From positions 1 through 53,441 of the forward strand of contig JAHWKU010000013.1 of NCBI GenBank assembly GCA_019347715.1: a stretch of DNA of 53,441 nucleotides, read 5' to 3'. The notes beneath the pieces were generated by a model, which was not told the origin of the DNA, did no database searches, and worked only from the letters and a program-made list of their open reading frames with translations. This document shows, piece after piece, positions 13,558 through 23,264 of the stretch; within the stretch, counting starts at the first letter, position 1; the number at the start of each line of letters is the position of its first letter. This DNA comes from Actinomycetota bacterium (lineage in GTDB: Bacteria > Actinomycetota > CADDZG01 > JAHWKV01). The position numbers and the translations under genes were made by a program.

Positions 13558-15747
13558 TTAAGAGGTCTCTGTCGTCAGCCAGAGCACTCCCAGAGGGGGA
13601 AGATCTAACACCGCAGACTGTGGCCATCCGTGCCAGGACTCGTCTTCCGTAAATAGAGACCCCTGGGGACCGCTGCCGCTTCCGCCAAATCGGACTTCAT
13701 CGGTATTGAGCGCCACCTTCCACTCGCCGGCAGAGGGCAGGCCGAGCCTGTAGCCGGATCTGACCATTGGAGCGAGATTGGCGATGCATACGAGCTTCTT
13801 GGGACCATCGGCCGGATACCGGATGAAGGACAGAACGTTCTGGTCTGGATCGCTCGCATCGATCCATCTGAAGCCGTCGGGAGTGAAGTCGCGTTCCCAA
13901 AGAGATGGAGTATCCGTGTACAGAAAATTGAGGGAGCGTACGAGGTCCTGAACGCCGCGATGTTGGTCCCACTCGAGAGCTTCCCATTGGAGTGTTGAAT
14001 CGTGTGACCATTCCGTTTCTTGGGCGATCTCTCCTCCCATGAATAGGAGTTGTTTGCCGGGGTGCGCCCACATCCACGCGTAAAGGGAGCGCAGGTTAGC
14101 CATCTGTTGCCATCGGTCGCCGGGCATCTTGCGCAGAAGCGAACCTTTGCCGTGGACTACTTCGTCGTGAGATAGCGGAAGGACGAAGTTCTCGTGAAAT
14201 GCGTAAAGCAACCCGAAGGTGAGGCGGTCGTGGTGAAAGCGGCGATATATCGGCTCTTTGGAAAAGTACTCGAGCGTGTCGTGCATCCAGCCCATGTTCC
14301 ACTTGAAACCGAAGCCGAGGCCCCCAACGTAAGTTGGCCTCGAGACCCCCTGCCAAGCTGTTGACTCCTCTGCGAGCGTAAGAACTCCGGGATAGTCAGA
14401 GTGCACTTCTATGTTCAGTTCCTTCAGGAATTCGACGGCCTCCAGGTTCTCCCTTCCTCCGAAAGCGTTGGGAACCCACTCTCCGGCCTTTCTTGAATAG
14501 TCGAGATAGAGCATCGAGGCAACCGCGTCGACGCGCAGTCCATCGATGTGAAATTCCTCGATCCAGTACCGAGCATTGGCAAGAAGAAAGTTGCGTACCT
14601 CGGTTCTCCCGAAATTGAAGACAAGAGTTCCCCAATCGGGATGCTCACCCTTGCGGGGATCGGCATGCTCGAACAGGGCCGTACCGTCGAAGAGTGCCAG
14701 GGAGAAGTCGTCTTTGGGGAAGTGGGCCGGCACCCAGTCAACGATTACGCCAACGCCGCGTTCATGGAGATGATCCACGAGATACCTGAAATCGTCAGGA
14801 GTTCCGAAGCGAGATGTTGGAGCGAAGTAGCCTGAGACCTGATAGCCCCATGAGCCCCCAAATGGATGTTCGGCCACCGGCATGAACTCGACGTGCGTGA
14901 ATCCCAGATCGGTGAGGTATTCAGCCAGCAGGTGAGCTATCTCTCGATAGTTCAGTCGTTCACCGTTCGCCCCTCGCTTCCAGGATTCGAGGTGGCATTC
15001 ATAAATCGAGATAGGTTGATTGAGAGGATCGGTTTTAGCCCTGCGAGATATCCAGCGATCATCTTTCCACCGGTACGAGGAATCGTTCACAACACTGGCT
15101 GTTCCCGGTGGCACCTCCATCTGAAAGCCGAAGGGATCTGCCTTCAGCTTCAAGGCTCCCTGTGCGGAGATGATCTCGTACTTGTATTTGGTCCCAGCCT
15201 CGACACCCGGAAGGAATATCTCCCAGAGTCCGGCAACTCCAAGGCTTCGCATCGGGTTGACCCGTCCGTCCCACAAATTGAAGTCCCCAACTACCCTTAC
15301 GGTTCTGGCGTTGGGGGCCCAGACCGCGAACGAAGTTCCCCGGACTCCCTCATGCTCCCGCACGTGGGCACCCATGACCGTCCAAAGAGATTTGTGACGG
15401 CCTTCTCCGATCAGGTGCAGATCCAGGTCACCAAGGGTTGGACTGAACCGATATGGGTCTGATAACTCCCAGCGATTATCGCCAGACGAGACTACGAACC
15501 GGTAATCGCTCGGCTGTTCGTCAAGCCGCGCTTCGAAAAGACCTTCGTCGTGAACTCTTTCCAGTGGGACCTTGAGAGAACCGTTGGACGTCTCTTGCAG
15601 CTCTATCGAGGAAGCCTCCGGTACGAAGGCCCTGATGACGAATCCGCCGGCTACTGGATGGATCCCCAGAACCGAATGGGGATCGTGGTGCTGCCCGCTT
15701 ACCAAGCGCTGAACCTCGTGGTCGTGAGAGTCGGTTTTTTTTGTCAT
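13558..15747 (-). CDS. glgB: 1,4-alpha-glucan branching enzyme
   Basis: 729 residues from ATG 15747, which overlaps the maltokinase stop in an ATGA junction; the frame is open further up, but the coupled start is preferred. It makes alpha-1,6 branches in glycogen or GlgE-made glucan. An N-terminal CBM48-type region ([28 protein letters not shown]) is followed by a GH13 barrel. Barrel features include the nucleophile in [12 protein letters not shown] (about D407), the acid/base in TLAEESTAW (about E460), SHDEVVHGK, and [11 protein letters not shown], which GlgB proteins share. It is the last gene of the glgE-treS-mak-glgB unit and is followed by the TnpB element on the opposite strand. Confidence 0.95.
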   Translation of the reverse strand: MTKKTDSHDHEVQRLVSGQHHDPHSVLGIHPVAGGFVIRAFVPEASSIELQETSNGSLKVPLERVHDEGLFEARLDEQPSDYRFVVSSGDNRWELSDPYRFSPTLGDLDLHLIGEGRHKSLWTVMGAHVREHEGVRGTSFAVWAPNARTVRVVGDFNLWDGRVNPMRSLGVAGLWEIFLPGVEAGTKYKYEIISAQGALKLKADPFGFQMEVPPGTASVVNDSSYRWKDDRWISRRAKTDPLNQPISIYECHLESWKRGANGERLNYREIAHLLAEYLTDLGFTHVEFMPVAEHPFGGSWGYQVSGYFAPTSRFGTPDDFRYLVDHLHERGVGVIVDWVPAHFPKDDFSLALFDGTALFEHADPRKGEHPDWGTLVFNFGRTEVRNFLLANARYWIEEFHIDGLRVDAVASMLYLDYSRKAGEWVPNAFGGRENLEAVEFLKELNIEVHSDYPGVLTLAEESTAWQGVSRPTYVGGLGFGFKWNMGWMHDTLEYFSKEPIYRRFHHDRLTFGLLYAFHENFVLPLSHDEVVHGKGSLLRKMPGDRWQQMANLRSLYAWMWAHPGKQLLFMGGEIAQETEWSHDSTLQWEALEWDQHRGVQDLVRSLNFLYTDTPSLWERDFTPDGFRWIDASDPDQNVLSFIRYPADGPKKLVCIANLAPMVRSGYRLGLPSAGEWKVALNTDEVRFGGSGSGPQGSLFTEDESWHGWPQSAVLDLPPLGVLWLTTETS

Positions 15748-17060
15748 GTCGTGACCTCGGTCAACTTCTTGATTCCGTGCATCGGAATGTCCAGCCAATC
15801 CGGTCGATAGGCCTGCTCGTACGAGACTTCATAAACGGCTTTGTCGAGTTCGAAGGCTTTAAGGACCGTCTCGAAATCTTCTACGGCGTCAGGGACGAGC
15901 CCCGCGGCGTGTGCCTTTGCCACGTAACCTTCCAAAAAGGCCTGGCGGTTGCGGTCCTCCCACGCGAGCGCTAATCCCTCCAGCCGTTCCTCGTGAGACA
16001 CCATCGCTGCGTGAGAAGCGTAATGAAATGACCTCAGCATCCCGGCGACATCCTTAAGCGGTGACGTGGAAGACACTCTTTCTCCCACGGATCTTGCGGG
16101 TTCGCCTTCGAAGTCGAGGACGTACCACCCTAAGTCTGTGCGCATCACCTGGCCGAGGTGATAATCCCCATGGACTCTTATGGCTGGGCCGGCGTCCTTC
16201 ACTCTTTCGAGCGCTGCAAATGTTTCCACAATGGGTGCTGCGTCGATGTCGGGATGATCAAGTCTCGACAGTTGATCTCTCATCGACTGCGCCCAAGCGC
16301 CTGCCGTTCCTTCTCGGGAGCCGAACGCCTCCTTCAGCTTGGCGTGCATTTCAGCCGTCATCTCTCCAAGCCGTGCAGCCTCCGGAGCAAAATCTCCTCC
16401 GGCCATTCCGGGATTCCCATGCACTCCGAAGAGATCACGCAGGGAAGTTAGGGCGAGAGACCAGCCCTCGGATCCTCCGGCAAGGAAACCTCTGATGACG
16501 GCGTATGAGGTTCGATCGAAAGTCCAGTCTGAGATCGGCTCTGGAACTGCGGTGAAGCCTTCGTCCCAAAGTGCTTTCGTGATTTCCACATCGGGATTCT
16601 CGCCCTCCATCAAGCGTCGATACACCTTCATGATGTAGCGGTCGTCGAAGACGAGAGAAGTGTTCGATTGTTCAGTGTTGATCGCTCGAACGTGTTCTAC
16701 TTTTTCTAGCGCCGGTGCGATGTGCTCGAAGAAGGCCTTTGAAAGCTCCGGGTCTCTCAATGCATCGTAGGCATACGCAGGACCCTCGATGGACTCAACC
16801 GGTCCTATGACACCTTCCTCTACTCCTTCGAGAAACTGGGCGTGCTCGCCGAAGGGCCTCAGTCCTATCAGAATCTGGTATCGAGAAACCTGTTTTTTCC
16901 CAACCGCCACTACCGCGTGTACGAGAACCGGCCACTCCTTGCGAATTGTCTCGGAGTCTTCGATTTCAACGGCATCGGGAATCTCCGCGCCCCCCGCGTA
17001 CCATCGCTGCTTGGGGAGGAACTCACGGATCGGGTCGGTCAGTGTATCGATGTCAATCAC
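15744..17060 (-). CDS. mak: Maltokinase (Pep2-like)
   Basis: 438 residues from a GTG at 17060 that overlaps the treS stop (GTGA). The frame is open upstream, but that part would lie inside treS. It phosphorylates maltose with ATP to give alpha-maltose-1-phosphate, the GlgE substrate. The kinase-like fold shows [11 protein letters not shown] near the N-terminus (a maltokinase signature), [17 protein letters not shown] for the nucleotide-binding lobe, [12 protein letters not shown] as the catalytic loop, and YVLDFEGEP with the metal-binding aspartate. TreS and Pep2 often form a complex, which fits the overlap with treS. The stop overlaps the glgB start (ATGA). Confidence 0.93.
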   Translation of the reverse strand: MIDIDTLTDPIREFLPKQRWYAGGAEIPDAVEIEDSETIRKEWPVLVHAVVAVGKKQVSRYQILIGLRPFGEHAQFLEGVEEGVIGPVESIEGPAYAYDALRDPELSKAFFEHIAPALEKVEHVRAINTEQSNTSLVFDDRYIMKVYRRLMEGENPDVEITKALWDEGFTAVPEPISDWTFDRTSYAVIRGFLAGGSEGWSLALTSLRDLFGVHGNPGMAGGDFAPEAARLGEMTAEMHAKLKEAFGSREGTAGAWAQSMRDQLSRLDHPDIDAAPIVETFAALERVKDAGPAIRVHGDYHLGQVMRTDLGWYVLDFEGEPARSVGERVSSTSPLKDVAGMLRSFHYASHAAMVSHEERLEGLALAWEDRNRQAFLEGYVAKAHAAGLVPDAVEDFETVLKAFELDKAVYEVSYEQAYRPDWLDIPMHGIKKLTEVTT

Positions 17061-18760
17061 GGCTGCTCCATTACATGTTCGGTTAATTGAAACCAATAAA
17101 ACGAGTGGGGCCCCAGGGTGAGCAGATAAGGAAGCTCTCCGATCCTTGGGAAAGGCACTCTCCCCAAAAGCTCCACGGGCGCCTTCCCAGCCCAAGCCTG
17201 GAGCGATAACTCAACTGGCTGTGGAAAGCGGCTCAGATTGTTTACGCATAGGACAATGTCCTCCTTGTATTGCCGGATATAGGCGAGGACCGAAGGGTTC
17301 TCTGCCGACAATACCTCGAAAGACCCAAGTCCGAAGAGTGGATGTTGTTTGCGCACATCAATCATGCGCTGCAGCCAATGCAGAAATGAGCTTGGGTTGC
17401 GCATGGCTCCTTCAACGTTGAGGGCCTCGTACCCGTAAACGGGGTCCATGATCGGTGGGGCGTAAAGCTGTGCGAAATCCGCTTTGCTGAACCCCGCGTT
17501 GCGATCGGGGCTCCATTGCATCGGAGTACGAACACCGTCGCGGTCACCGAGAAAGATGTTGTCGCCCATCCCTATCTCGTCGCCGTAATACAAGATCGGG
17601 CTGCCCGGAAGGCTGAACAAAAGAGCGTGGAATAGTTCTGCCGCCCTCCGGTTGTTGTCCAGTAAAGGAAATAGCCTGCGACGGATACCGATATTTCGCT
17701 TCATCAGTGGGTCCTTGGCATATTCCGCCCACATGTAGTCGCGTTCCTCGTCGGTGACCATCTCCAGAGTCAGCTCGTCGTGGTTTCTGAGAAAGATTCC
17801 CCACTGGCAGCCGTCTGGGATGTCTGGGGTCTGCGCCAGGATTTCGCTGATGGCGTAGCGTTGCTCTCGTCGAAGGGACATGAACATCCGAGGCATCAAT
17901 GGGAAGTTGAAGCACATGTGGCATTCGTCCCCATCCCCGAAATAGTCCACGACGTCGGCAGGCCATTGGTTGGCTTCTGCGAGCAATACCCGGCCCGGGT
18001 ATAGACGGTCCACTTCCTTTCTGACGCGCTTTAGGTATTCATGGGTTTGCGGAAGGTTTTCGCAATTGGTCCCTTCCTTTTCAAAGAGATAAGGAACGGC
18101 ATCCAGACGAAAGCCATCGAGACCCATGTCGAGCCAGAACCTCACGGTTTCCAACATTGCCTCTTGGACCTCTGGGTTCTCGAAGTTGAGGTCTGGCTGG
18201 TGATGGAAGAACCTATGCCAGTAGTACTGCTGTCTCTCGGGCCCCCAGCTCCAGTTGGACGGCTCGGTATCGACGAAGATGATGCGGGCGTCGAGATATT
18301 TCTGATCGTCGTCGTTCCAGACGTACCAGTCGGCTTTGGGATTATCCCTCGACTGCCGCGACTCCAGGAACCACGGGTGTTGATCGCTCGTGTGGTTCAT
18401 CACGAAATCGGCGATCACCTTCATTCCGAGCCGGTGTGCCTCGTCCATGAAGTTGACGACATCGCCAAGATCCCCGAACTCCGGAAGAACCGAAAAGTAA
18501 TCGCTGATGTCGTAGCCACCGTCGCGCAGAGGTGATTGATAAAAAGGCAGGAGCCATACGCAATCCACCCCGAGCCACTTGAGATAGTCGAGACGCTCGG
18601 TGAGACCCTTGAAATCCCCGGTACCGTCGCCGTTTCCGTCGTAATACCCCCGAAGCAGAAGCTCGTAAAAGACAGCGGTTTGGTACCAGCGTTCCTCGTT
18701 GTTGCCCTTCGCAATGACCTCTTTCGGAGCGTCGGCTACCTTCTTCTTCGCGGGCGTCAA
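17057..18760 (-). CDS. treS: Trehalose synthase / maltose alpha-D-glucosyltransferase
   Basis: 567 residues if read from the TTG at 18760-18758, which forms a TTGA overlap with the glgE stop and follows a GGAG; further upstream codons lie inside glgE. It interconverts trehalose and maltose. GH13 landmarks are GRGYYDGNGDGTGDF-like sequence near the N-terminus, GVDCVWLLPFYQSPLRDGGYDISDY, the nucleophile in GFRLDAVPYLFE, the acid/base in LLAEANQWP and RNHDELTLEMV. The N-terminus is rich in lysine and alanine. With maltokinase and GlgE it feeds trehalose into glucan. No fusion to maltokinase is present, unlike in some actinomycetes. Confidence 0.93.
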   Translation of the reverse strand: MTPAKKKVADAPKEVIAKGNNEERWYQTAVFYELLLRGYYDGNGDGTGDFKGLTERLDYLKWLGVDCVWLLPFYQSPLRDGGYDISDYFSVLPEFGDLGDVVNFMDEAHRLGMKVIADFVMNHTSDQHPWFLESRQSRDNPKADWYVWNDDDQKYLDARIIFVDTEPSNWSWGPERQQYYWHRFFHHQPDLNFENPEVQEAMLETVRFWLDMGLDGFRLDAVPYLFEKEGTNCENLPQTHEYLKRVRKEVDRLYPGRVLLAEANQWPADVVDYFGDGDECHMCFNFPLMPRMFMSLRREQRYAISEILAQTPDIPDGCQWGIFLRNHDELTLEMVTDEERDYMWAEYAKDPLMKRNIGIRRRLFPLLDNNRRAAELFHALLFSLPGSPILYYGDEIGMGDNIFLGDRDGVRTPMQWSPDRNAGFSKADFAQLYAPPIMDPVYGYEALNVEGAMRNPSSFLHWLQRMIDVRKQHPLFGLGSFEVLSAENPSVLAYIRQYKEDIVLCVNNLSRFPQPVELSLQAWAGKAPVELLGRVPFPRIGELPYLLTLGPHSFYWFQLTEHVMEQP

Positions 18761-20700
18761 GAAAACGGCTCCGAGATGACGGCCCCTCTTCTGCGAAGGT
18801 GCAGGAGATGTACGGGATCGGTAGGTTCGAGTCTCACGTACGGTGAGGGCCCAGACCATACGAATGTCGTGTCGGTGATTTCATCGTGAGCTTCATAGGG
18901 CTCATCTTCTGGGAGGCCCAGCTGATTCAGATCGAGCCATAGGGTCGTTTCGTGAACTGAGTCAGGGTCCAGATTGACCACCGTTAGTACAACGTCGGAG
19001 GGATCCTCGGTGCGCTTCGCAAAGGCTATGACGCGCTCGTTAGACGAGTGCTGAAAGCGGATGTTTCGCAGTTCCTGCAAGGCAGGGTGGCGCCGCCGCG
19101 CGGCATTGATTTTGGTTATGAAGGGAGCAATCGAGTCCGGGTCGTCCCAAACCCGTGAGCGGATCTCGAACTTCTCCGAGTTGAGATATTCCTCATTATC
19201 AGGCGATGCAGGCTCGTTCTCGCAGAGTTCATAGCCAGAGTAGATCCCGTAAGAGGGGCTCATGGTCGCGGCGAGAGCGAGTCTCATCTTGAAGGCCCCC
19301 GGTCCTCCCCCTCTTAGAGGATCACTCAAGATATCTGGGGTGTTCGGCCAGAAATTGGGCCGCATGTAATCGGCTTTGTCGGTTAGAGCAATTTCCGTCA
19401 GATACTCCGTCAATTCTTGTTTGGTACGTCGCCAGGTGAAATACGTGTAGCTCTGATTGAAGCCGACTTCCGCCAGCTTCGACATGACCTTCGGTCTTGT
19501 GAATGCCTCGGCGAGAACGATGGTGTCCGGGTACCGATCCTGCAGGTCAGAGAGCATCCATTCCCAAAAGGCGAAAGGTTTCGTGTGGGGGTTATCGACA
19601 CGAAAGATCCTGATGCCTCGCTCTATCCAGAATTCGAGAATCTCCTTGCAGGCCTGCCACAACTCTTCCCTCCCTGTCTCGGGCCAGAAGTTGATCGGAT
19701 AGATGTCCTGGTATCTCTTGGGAGGGTTCTCGGCATACTTGATCGTTCCGTCTGGCCTGTGATGAAACCACTCCGGATGCTCTTTCACCCATGGGTGATC
19801 TGGCGAACACTGCAGGGCATAGTCCATGGCCACTTCGAGCCCTGCGCTCTCTGCTTCCTTTACGAATCGATCGAAGTCGGAGAAGTCACCGAGGTCTGAA
19901 TGGATGGCGGTGTGGCCCCCCTCTTCGGACCCGATCGCCCATGGGCTTCCCGGATCCGATTCCTTCGCGGTGAGCGTGTTGTCTCGCCCTTTGCGGAACG
20001 TCTTCCCGATGGGATGAATCGGAGGAAGGTAGACGATGTCGAATCCCATCTTGGCGATGGCCGGCAGCCGGTCTATCGCCCCTTCGAGCCCGCCCTCCGA
20101 GCGTGGAAAGAGCTCATACCAGGCTCCCACCAGCGCGCGCTGGCGATCTACTCTCAGCAGGTGTGTCGCAGACTTGCTGAGGTCGTCGTGGTACGGGTGA
20201 GCATCGGTGATCCTCTCTACATCGAAATCGTTCGCTGGGGCGAGCCGATCGTCGGGATGGAGGGAACGATCGCGCAAGGTCTCGATTGCCCTTTCCAGGA
20301 CTTTGGATTTTGCAGCTGGGACCTTGTACTTCTCCAGAAGAAGCGCCCCTTCCTCGAGTTCGGTGTCGATCTCCAGGCCGGCCTCATGCTTTCTGAGGAG
20401 ATATTGTCTCCAGGTTTCGAAGTGATCCGTCCAGGCTTCAACCACGAAACGATGAAGGCCGATCTCGCTTGGCTGGATCGTGGCTTCCCAGGCGTCGTTC
20501 CCCAGGTCCGTTAGCCTCTCCAGGCGCCAGCGCTTGTCCGAAGGGCCGCGCCACCGAACGGCGGCGTCCAAGACGTCGTGACCCTCACGGTAGATGTCCG
20601 CTGTGACGCGCACCGCTTCGCCCGAGACGGACTTTGCTGGATAGTCGTTCGTAGGGGTTCGCGGACGAACATTCTCGATGATGATGCGTTGTAGAGCCAT
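18757..20700 (-). CDS. glgE: Alpha-1,4-glucan:maltose-1-phosphate maltosyltransferase
   Basis: 647 residues. It extends alpha-1,4-glucans with maltosyl units from maltose-1-phosphate, the defining step of the GlgE pathway. The N-terminal domain (IIIENVRPRTP, VRVTADIYREGHDVL) is followed by the GH13_3 barrel with GFDIVYLPPIHPIGKTFRKG, DYALQCSPDHPWVKEHPEWF, the nucleophile in IRIFRVDNPHTKP and the acid/base in VLAEAFTRPKVM, then ENFWPNTPDIL-like sequence, all diagnostic for GlgE. It starts the four-gene operon and is divergent from glgP, with only 29 bases between start codons. Confidence 0.96.
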   Translation of the reverse strand: MALQRIIIENVRPRTPTNDYPAKSVSGEAVRVTADIYREGHDVLDAAVRWRGPSDKRWRLERLTDLGNDAWEATIQPSEIGLHRFVVEAWTDHFETWRQYLLRKHEAGLEIDTELEEGALLLEKYKVPAAKSKVLERAIETLRDRSLHPDDRLAPANDFDVERITDAHPYHDDLSKSATHLLRVDRQRALVGAWYELFPRSEGGLEGAIDRLPAIAKMGFDIVYLPPIHPIGKTFRKGRDNTLTAKESDPGSPWAIGSEEGGHTAIHSDLGDFSDFDRFVKEAESAGLEVAMDYALQCSPDHPWVKEHPEWFHHRPDGTIKYAENPPKRYQDIYPINFWPETGREELWQACKEILEFWIERGIRIFRVDNPHTKPFAFWEWMLSDLQDRYPDTIVLAEAFTRPKVMSKLAEVGFNQSYTYFTWRRTKQELTEYLTEIALTDKADYMRPNFWPNTPDILSDPLRGGGPGAFKMRLALAATMSPSYGIYSGYELCENEPASPDNEEYLNSEKFEIRSRVWDDPDSIAPFITKINAARRRHPALQELRNIRFQHSSNERVIAFAKRTEDPSDVVLTVVNLDPDSVHETTLWLDLNQLGLPEDEPYEAHDEITDTTFVWSGPSPYVRLEPTDPVHLLHLRRRGAVISEPFS

Positions 20701-20729
20701 ACCCTATACCTTACCCATATGATGAGGAA
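20701..20729. promoter_or_regulatory. Compact divergent glgE/glgP control region
   Basis: Twenty-nine bases separate the glgE ATG (minus) from the glgP GTG (plus). TATGAT at 20718-20723 lies six bases before the GTG and suggests a leaderless glgP transcript. On the minus strand an AAGG about nine bases before the glgE ATG could serve as a weak ribosome-binding site. Any glgE promoter must extend into the glgP coding region. Confidence 0.4.
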
Positions 20730-23264
20730 GTGAGCCCGAGGGCCCTTCGAAGCTTCACTGTAAAAGCCAAAATGCCGCAGGAATTGTCACCTTTGCTAGA
20801 GGTGGCTATGAATCTGCGCTGGTCCTGGGATCAGGACTCAAGAGAGCTGTTTCGCCGGGTAGATCCGAGGATTTGGGCTGAAACTTGGCACGATCCCATT
20901 CGCCTGCTGGGCCAGGTTTCGCGCTCTCGCCTGGAAGAACTCGCTGCTGATTCGGAGTTCATGCAGATGCTGTCCACAGTCCACGGGAGCCTCACAACTT
21001 ACAGGCAGTCTCAGAGATGGTTCCAGCGGCTCGATGATCAACCTTTCGAGTCAGTCGCGTACTTCTCTCCCGAATTCGGGATTGCCGAAGCCCTTCCTCA
21101 ATACTCCGGGGGACTTGGAGTGCTGGCGGGAGATCATCTAAAGGCTGCGAGCAGCCTCGGCATACCTCTCGTAGGGGTTGGTCTCTTCTATCGCCAGGGC
21201 TACTTCCGCCAAGAGCTGGATGCGGATGGCTGGCAGCAAGAGCGCTACGTCAATCTTGATCCGCATTCGATGGCCCTCGAGATGGTGGAAAACGCCAGAG
21301 TCGAGTTGGATCTCGCGGGGGCGTCTGTTGCGGCTGAAGTATGGAAGGCAGAGGTTGGGCGGATTCCTCTTTTTCTTCTGGACTCAGATGTCGAAGGTAA
21401 CGATGAAGAAGGGCGAGGAGTAACCGACCGCTTGTACGGCGGTGGAGCCGAGCATCGTCTCAGACAGGAGATCCTGCTCGGCATCGGAGGAGTCCAGGCA
21501 TTGAGCGCGACGGGCTTCGAACCCCAGGTGTTTCATACCAACGAAGGCCACGCGGGCTTCCTTGGCCTGGCGAGGATGGCGAAGGTGATGACGGAGCAGG
21601 GTCTCACCTTCGACCAGGCCATCGAGGCGGTAAAGGCGTCAACAGTGTTTACGACTCACACGCCGGTTCCGGCCGGGATCGATCAGTTCCCCAGAGAACT
21701 GATGCAGAAGTACTTCGAAAGTTGGGCCGATTCCATCGGCGTTGACTTCGAGGATCTGATGAGACTTGGCCACTGGCCCACTGACCCGAAGGACGCGCCA
21801 TTCAACATGGCCGTAATGGGGCTGAGGCTGGCGGGCCGGGCCAACGCCGTCTCCGCTCTTCATGGCACCGTGAGCCGTTCGATGTTCCAACCACTTTGGC
21901 CCGGGGTTCCGCAGGAAGAAGTTCCCATCGATGCGGTGACCAACGGCGTGCACCCTCCGACCTGGGTATCAGGTGAGATGTCGGAGGTCTATGCCCGCGA
22001 GGTAGGAGAGAGATGGGGAGAAGCCGACGAGCTCGGGTGGGCCTCTATTTCCGAGATGGACGACCGGGAGCTCTGGCACGCGCACGAACAGTGTCGCGAA
22101 CGCCTTATCAATTATGTGCGCTCGAGGCTGAAGCAAGCCGCTCTTGCGAGAGGGACAAGTGAGGCCGATGCGCACTGGTATGACCAGGTGCTGGACCCGT
22201 TCGTGCTGACAATTTGCTGGGCCCGCCGGTTTGCCTCGTACAAGAGGCCCACTCTTCTTCTCGCCGACCTCGAAAGGCTTCGGGGCCTGCTGCTGGATGA
22301 GGACAGGCCGATCCAGGTCATCTTTGCGGGGAAAGCTCATCCTGCGGACGAAATAGGAAAGGAAATGATTCGCAATATCGTTCACTTCGCAAGACGTGAG
22401 GATGTCCGCCACCGCATAGCGTTCATCGAGGATTACGACATCGCAGTCGCCAGGATCCTGTATCAGGGCGCAGACGTCTGGCTGAACAATCCTCGCAGGC
22501 CGTTTGAAGCTTGCGGAACCAGCGGAGAGAAGGCAGCCCTAAACGGAGCAATCAACTTCTCGATCCAGGACGGATGGTGGGACGAGATGTTCGATGGTGA
22601 AAACGGATGGGCGATCGCGTCCGCAGAAGGGTACGAGGATCTCGAGAGGCGCGATGCGGCAGAGGCCGCCAGCCTCTATGAAGCTTTGGAGACTCAGATC
22701 ATTCCGCTCTTCTATGCAGAGTTCGAGTCCGGTGTCCCCATCGGTTGGGTCCAAAAGATGAAGAGCTCGCTGGCTTCGTTGGGCCCGCGGGTCTCGGCGG
22801 CACGCATGATGAAGGACTATGTCAGGCAGCTCTACGCTCCGGCGGCTGCATCGGCCAGCGTTCTCTCTGGCGATGGTTTCGAGGCAGCGAGGCGTCTGGC
22901 GGCCTGGAAGAGCAAAGTCCGCAGTGAGTGGAGCTCGGTCAAGATCGATATTGTCGACGGCAACGTCGCCCTTGCAGACCTAGGAACCGAGCGCGAGGTG
23001 AAAGCCAGGGTCCTTCTTGGAGACCTGTCCACCGAAGACGTCGAGATACAGCTCCTTCATGGTGTCGTGGCGGCCAACGAGGAGATGGTCTCTCCAAAGG
23101 CTGAGGTGATGGAGCTGGAGTCCAGCGAAGACGGAGGCTTTTATCGCTATCGCGGAACATTCACTTGTGAGACGGCGGGACGTTACGGGTTTACGGTGAG
23201 AGCCGTTCCGAAGCACAGCGATCTGACGAACTACGCGGACGTCGGATGTATCACCTGGGCTTGA
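20730..23264 (+). CDS. glgP: Alpha-glucan (glycogen) phosphorylase
   Basis: 844 residues from GTG 20730; the resulting N-terminus (RALRSFTVKAKMPQELSPL, MNLRWSWD) agrees with the family, while nearer ATG codons are out of frame. It removes glucose-1-phosphate from alpha-glucan ends using phosphate and pyridoxal phosphate. It belongs to the shorter GT35 subgroup: AYFSPEFGIAEALPQYSGGLGVLAGDHLK near the N-terminus, HTNEGHAGFLGLARM and VFTTHTPVPAGIDQFP in the middle, and the cofactor-binding region GEKAALNGAINFS with the lysine that carries PLP. Its place opposite glgE puts synthesis and degradation under one control region. It overlaps the next gene tail to tail by 14 bases. Confidence 0.94.
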   Translation: MSPRALRSFTVKAKMPQELSPLLEVAMNLRWSWDQDSRELFRRVDPRIWAETWHDPIRLLGQVSRSRLEELAADSEFMQMLSTVHGSLTTYRQSQRWFQRLDDQPFESVAYFSPEFGIAEALPQYSGGLGVLAGDHLKAASSLGIPLVGVGLFYRQGYFRQELDADGWQQERYVNLDPHSMALEMVENARVELDLAGASVAAEVWKAEVGRIPLFLLDSDVEGNDEEGRGVTDRLYGGGAEHRLRQEILLGIGGVQALSATGFEPQVFHTNEGHAGFLGLARMAKVMTEQGLTFDQAIEAVKASTVFTTHTPVPAGIDQFPRELMQKYFESWADSIGVDFEDLMRLGHWPTDPKDAPFNMAVMGLRLAGRANAVSALHGTVSRSMFQPLWPGVPQEEVPIDAVTNGVHPPTWVSGEMSEVYAREVGERWGEADELGWASISEMDDRELWHAHEQCRERLINYVRSRLKQAALARGTSEADAHWYDQVLDPFVLTICWARRFASYKRPTLLLADLERLRGLLLDEDRPIQVIFAGKAHPADEIGKEMIRNIVHFARREDVRHRIAFIEDYDIAVARILYQGADVWLNNPRRPFEACGTSGEKAALNGAINFSIQDGWWDEMFDGENGWAIASAEGYEDLERRDAAEAASLYEALETQIIPLFYAEFESGVPIGWVQKMKSSLASLGPRVSAARMMKDYVRQLYAPAAASASVLSGDGFEAARRLAAWKSKVRSEWSSVKIDIVDGNVALADLGTEREVKARVLLGDLSTEDVEIQLLHGVVAANEEMVSPKAEVMELESSEDGGFYRYRGTFTCETAGRYGFTVRAVPKHSDLTNYADVGCITWA

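Noticed and set aside
15748..15798. Longer N-terminus of GlgB
   Set aside because: The extra 17 residues lie inside the maltokinase gene and are not typical of GlgB; the ATGA-coupled start fits the operon pattern.
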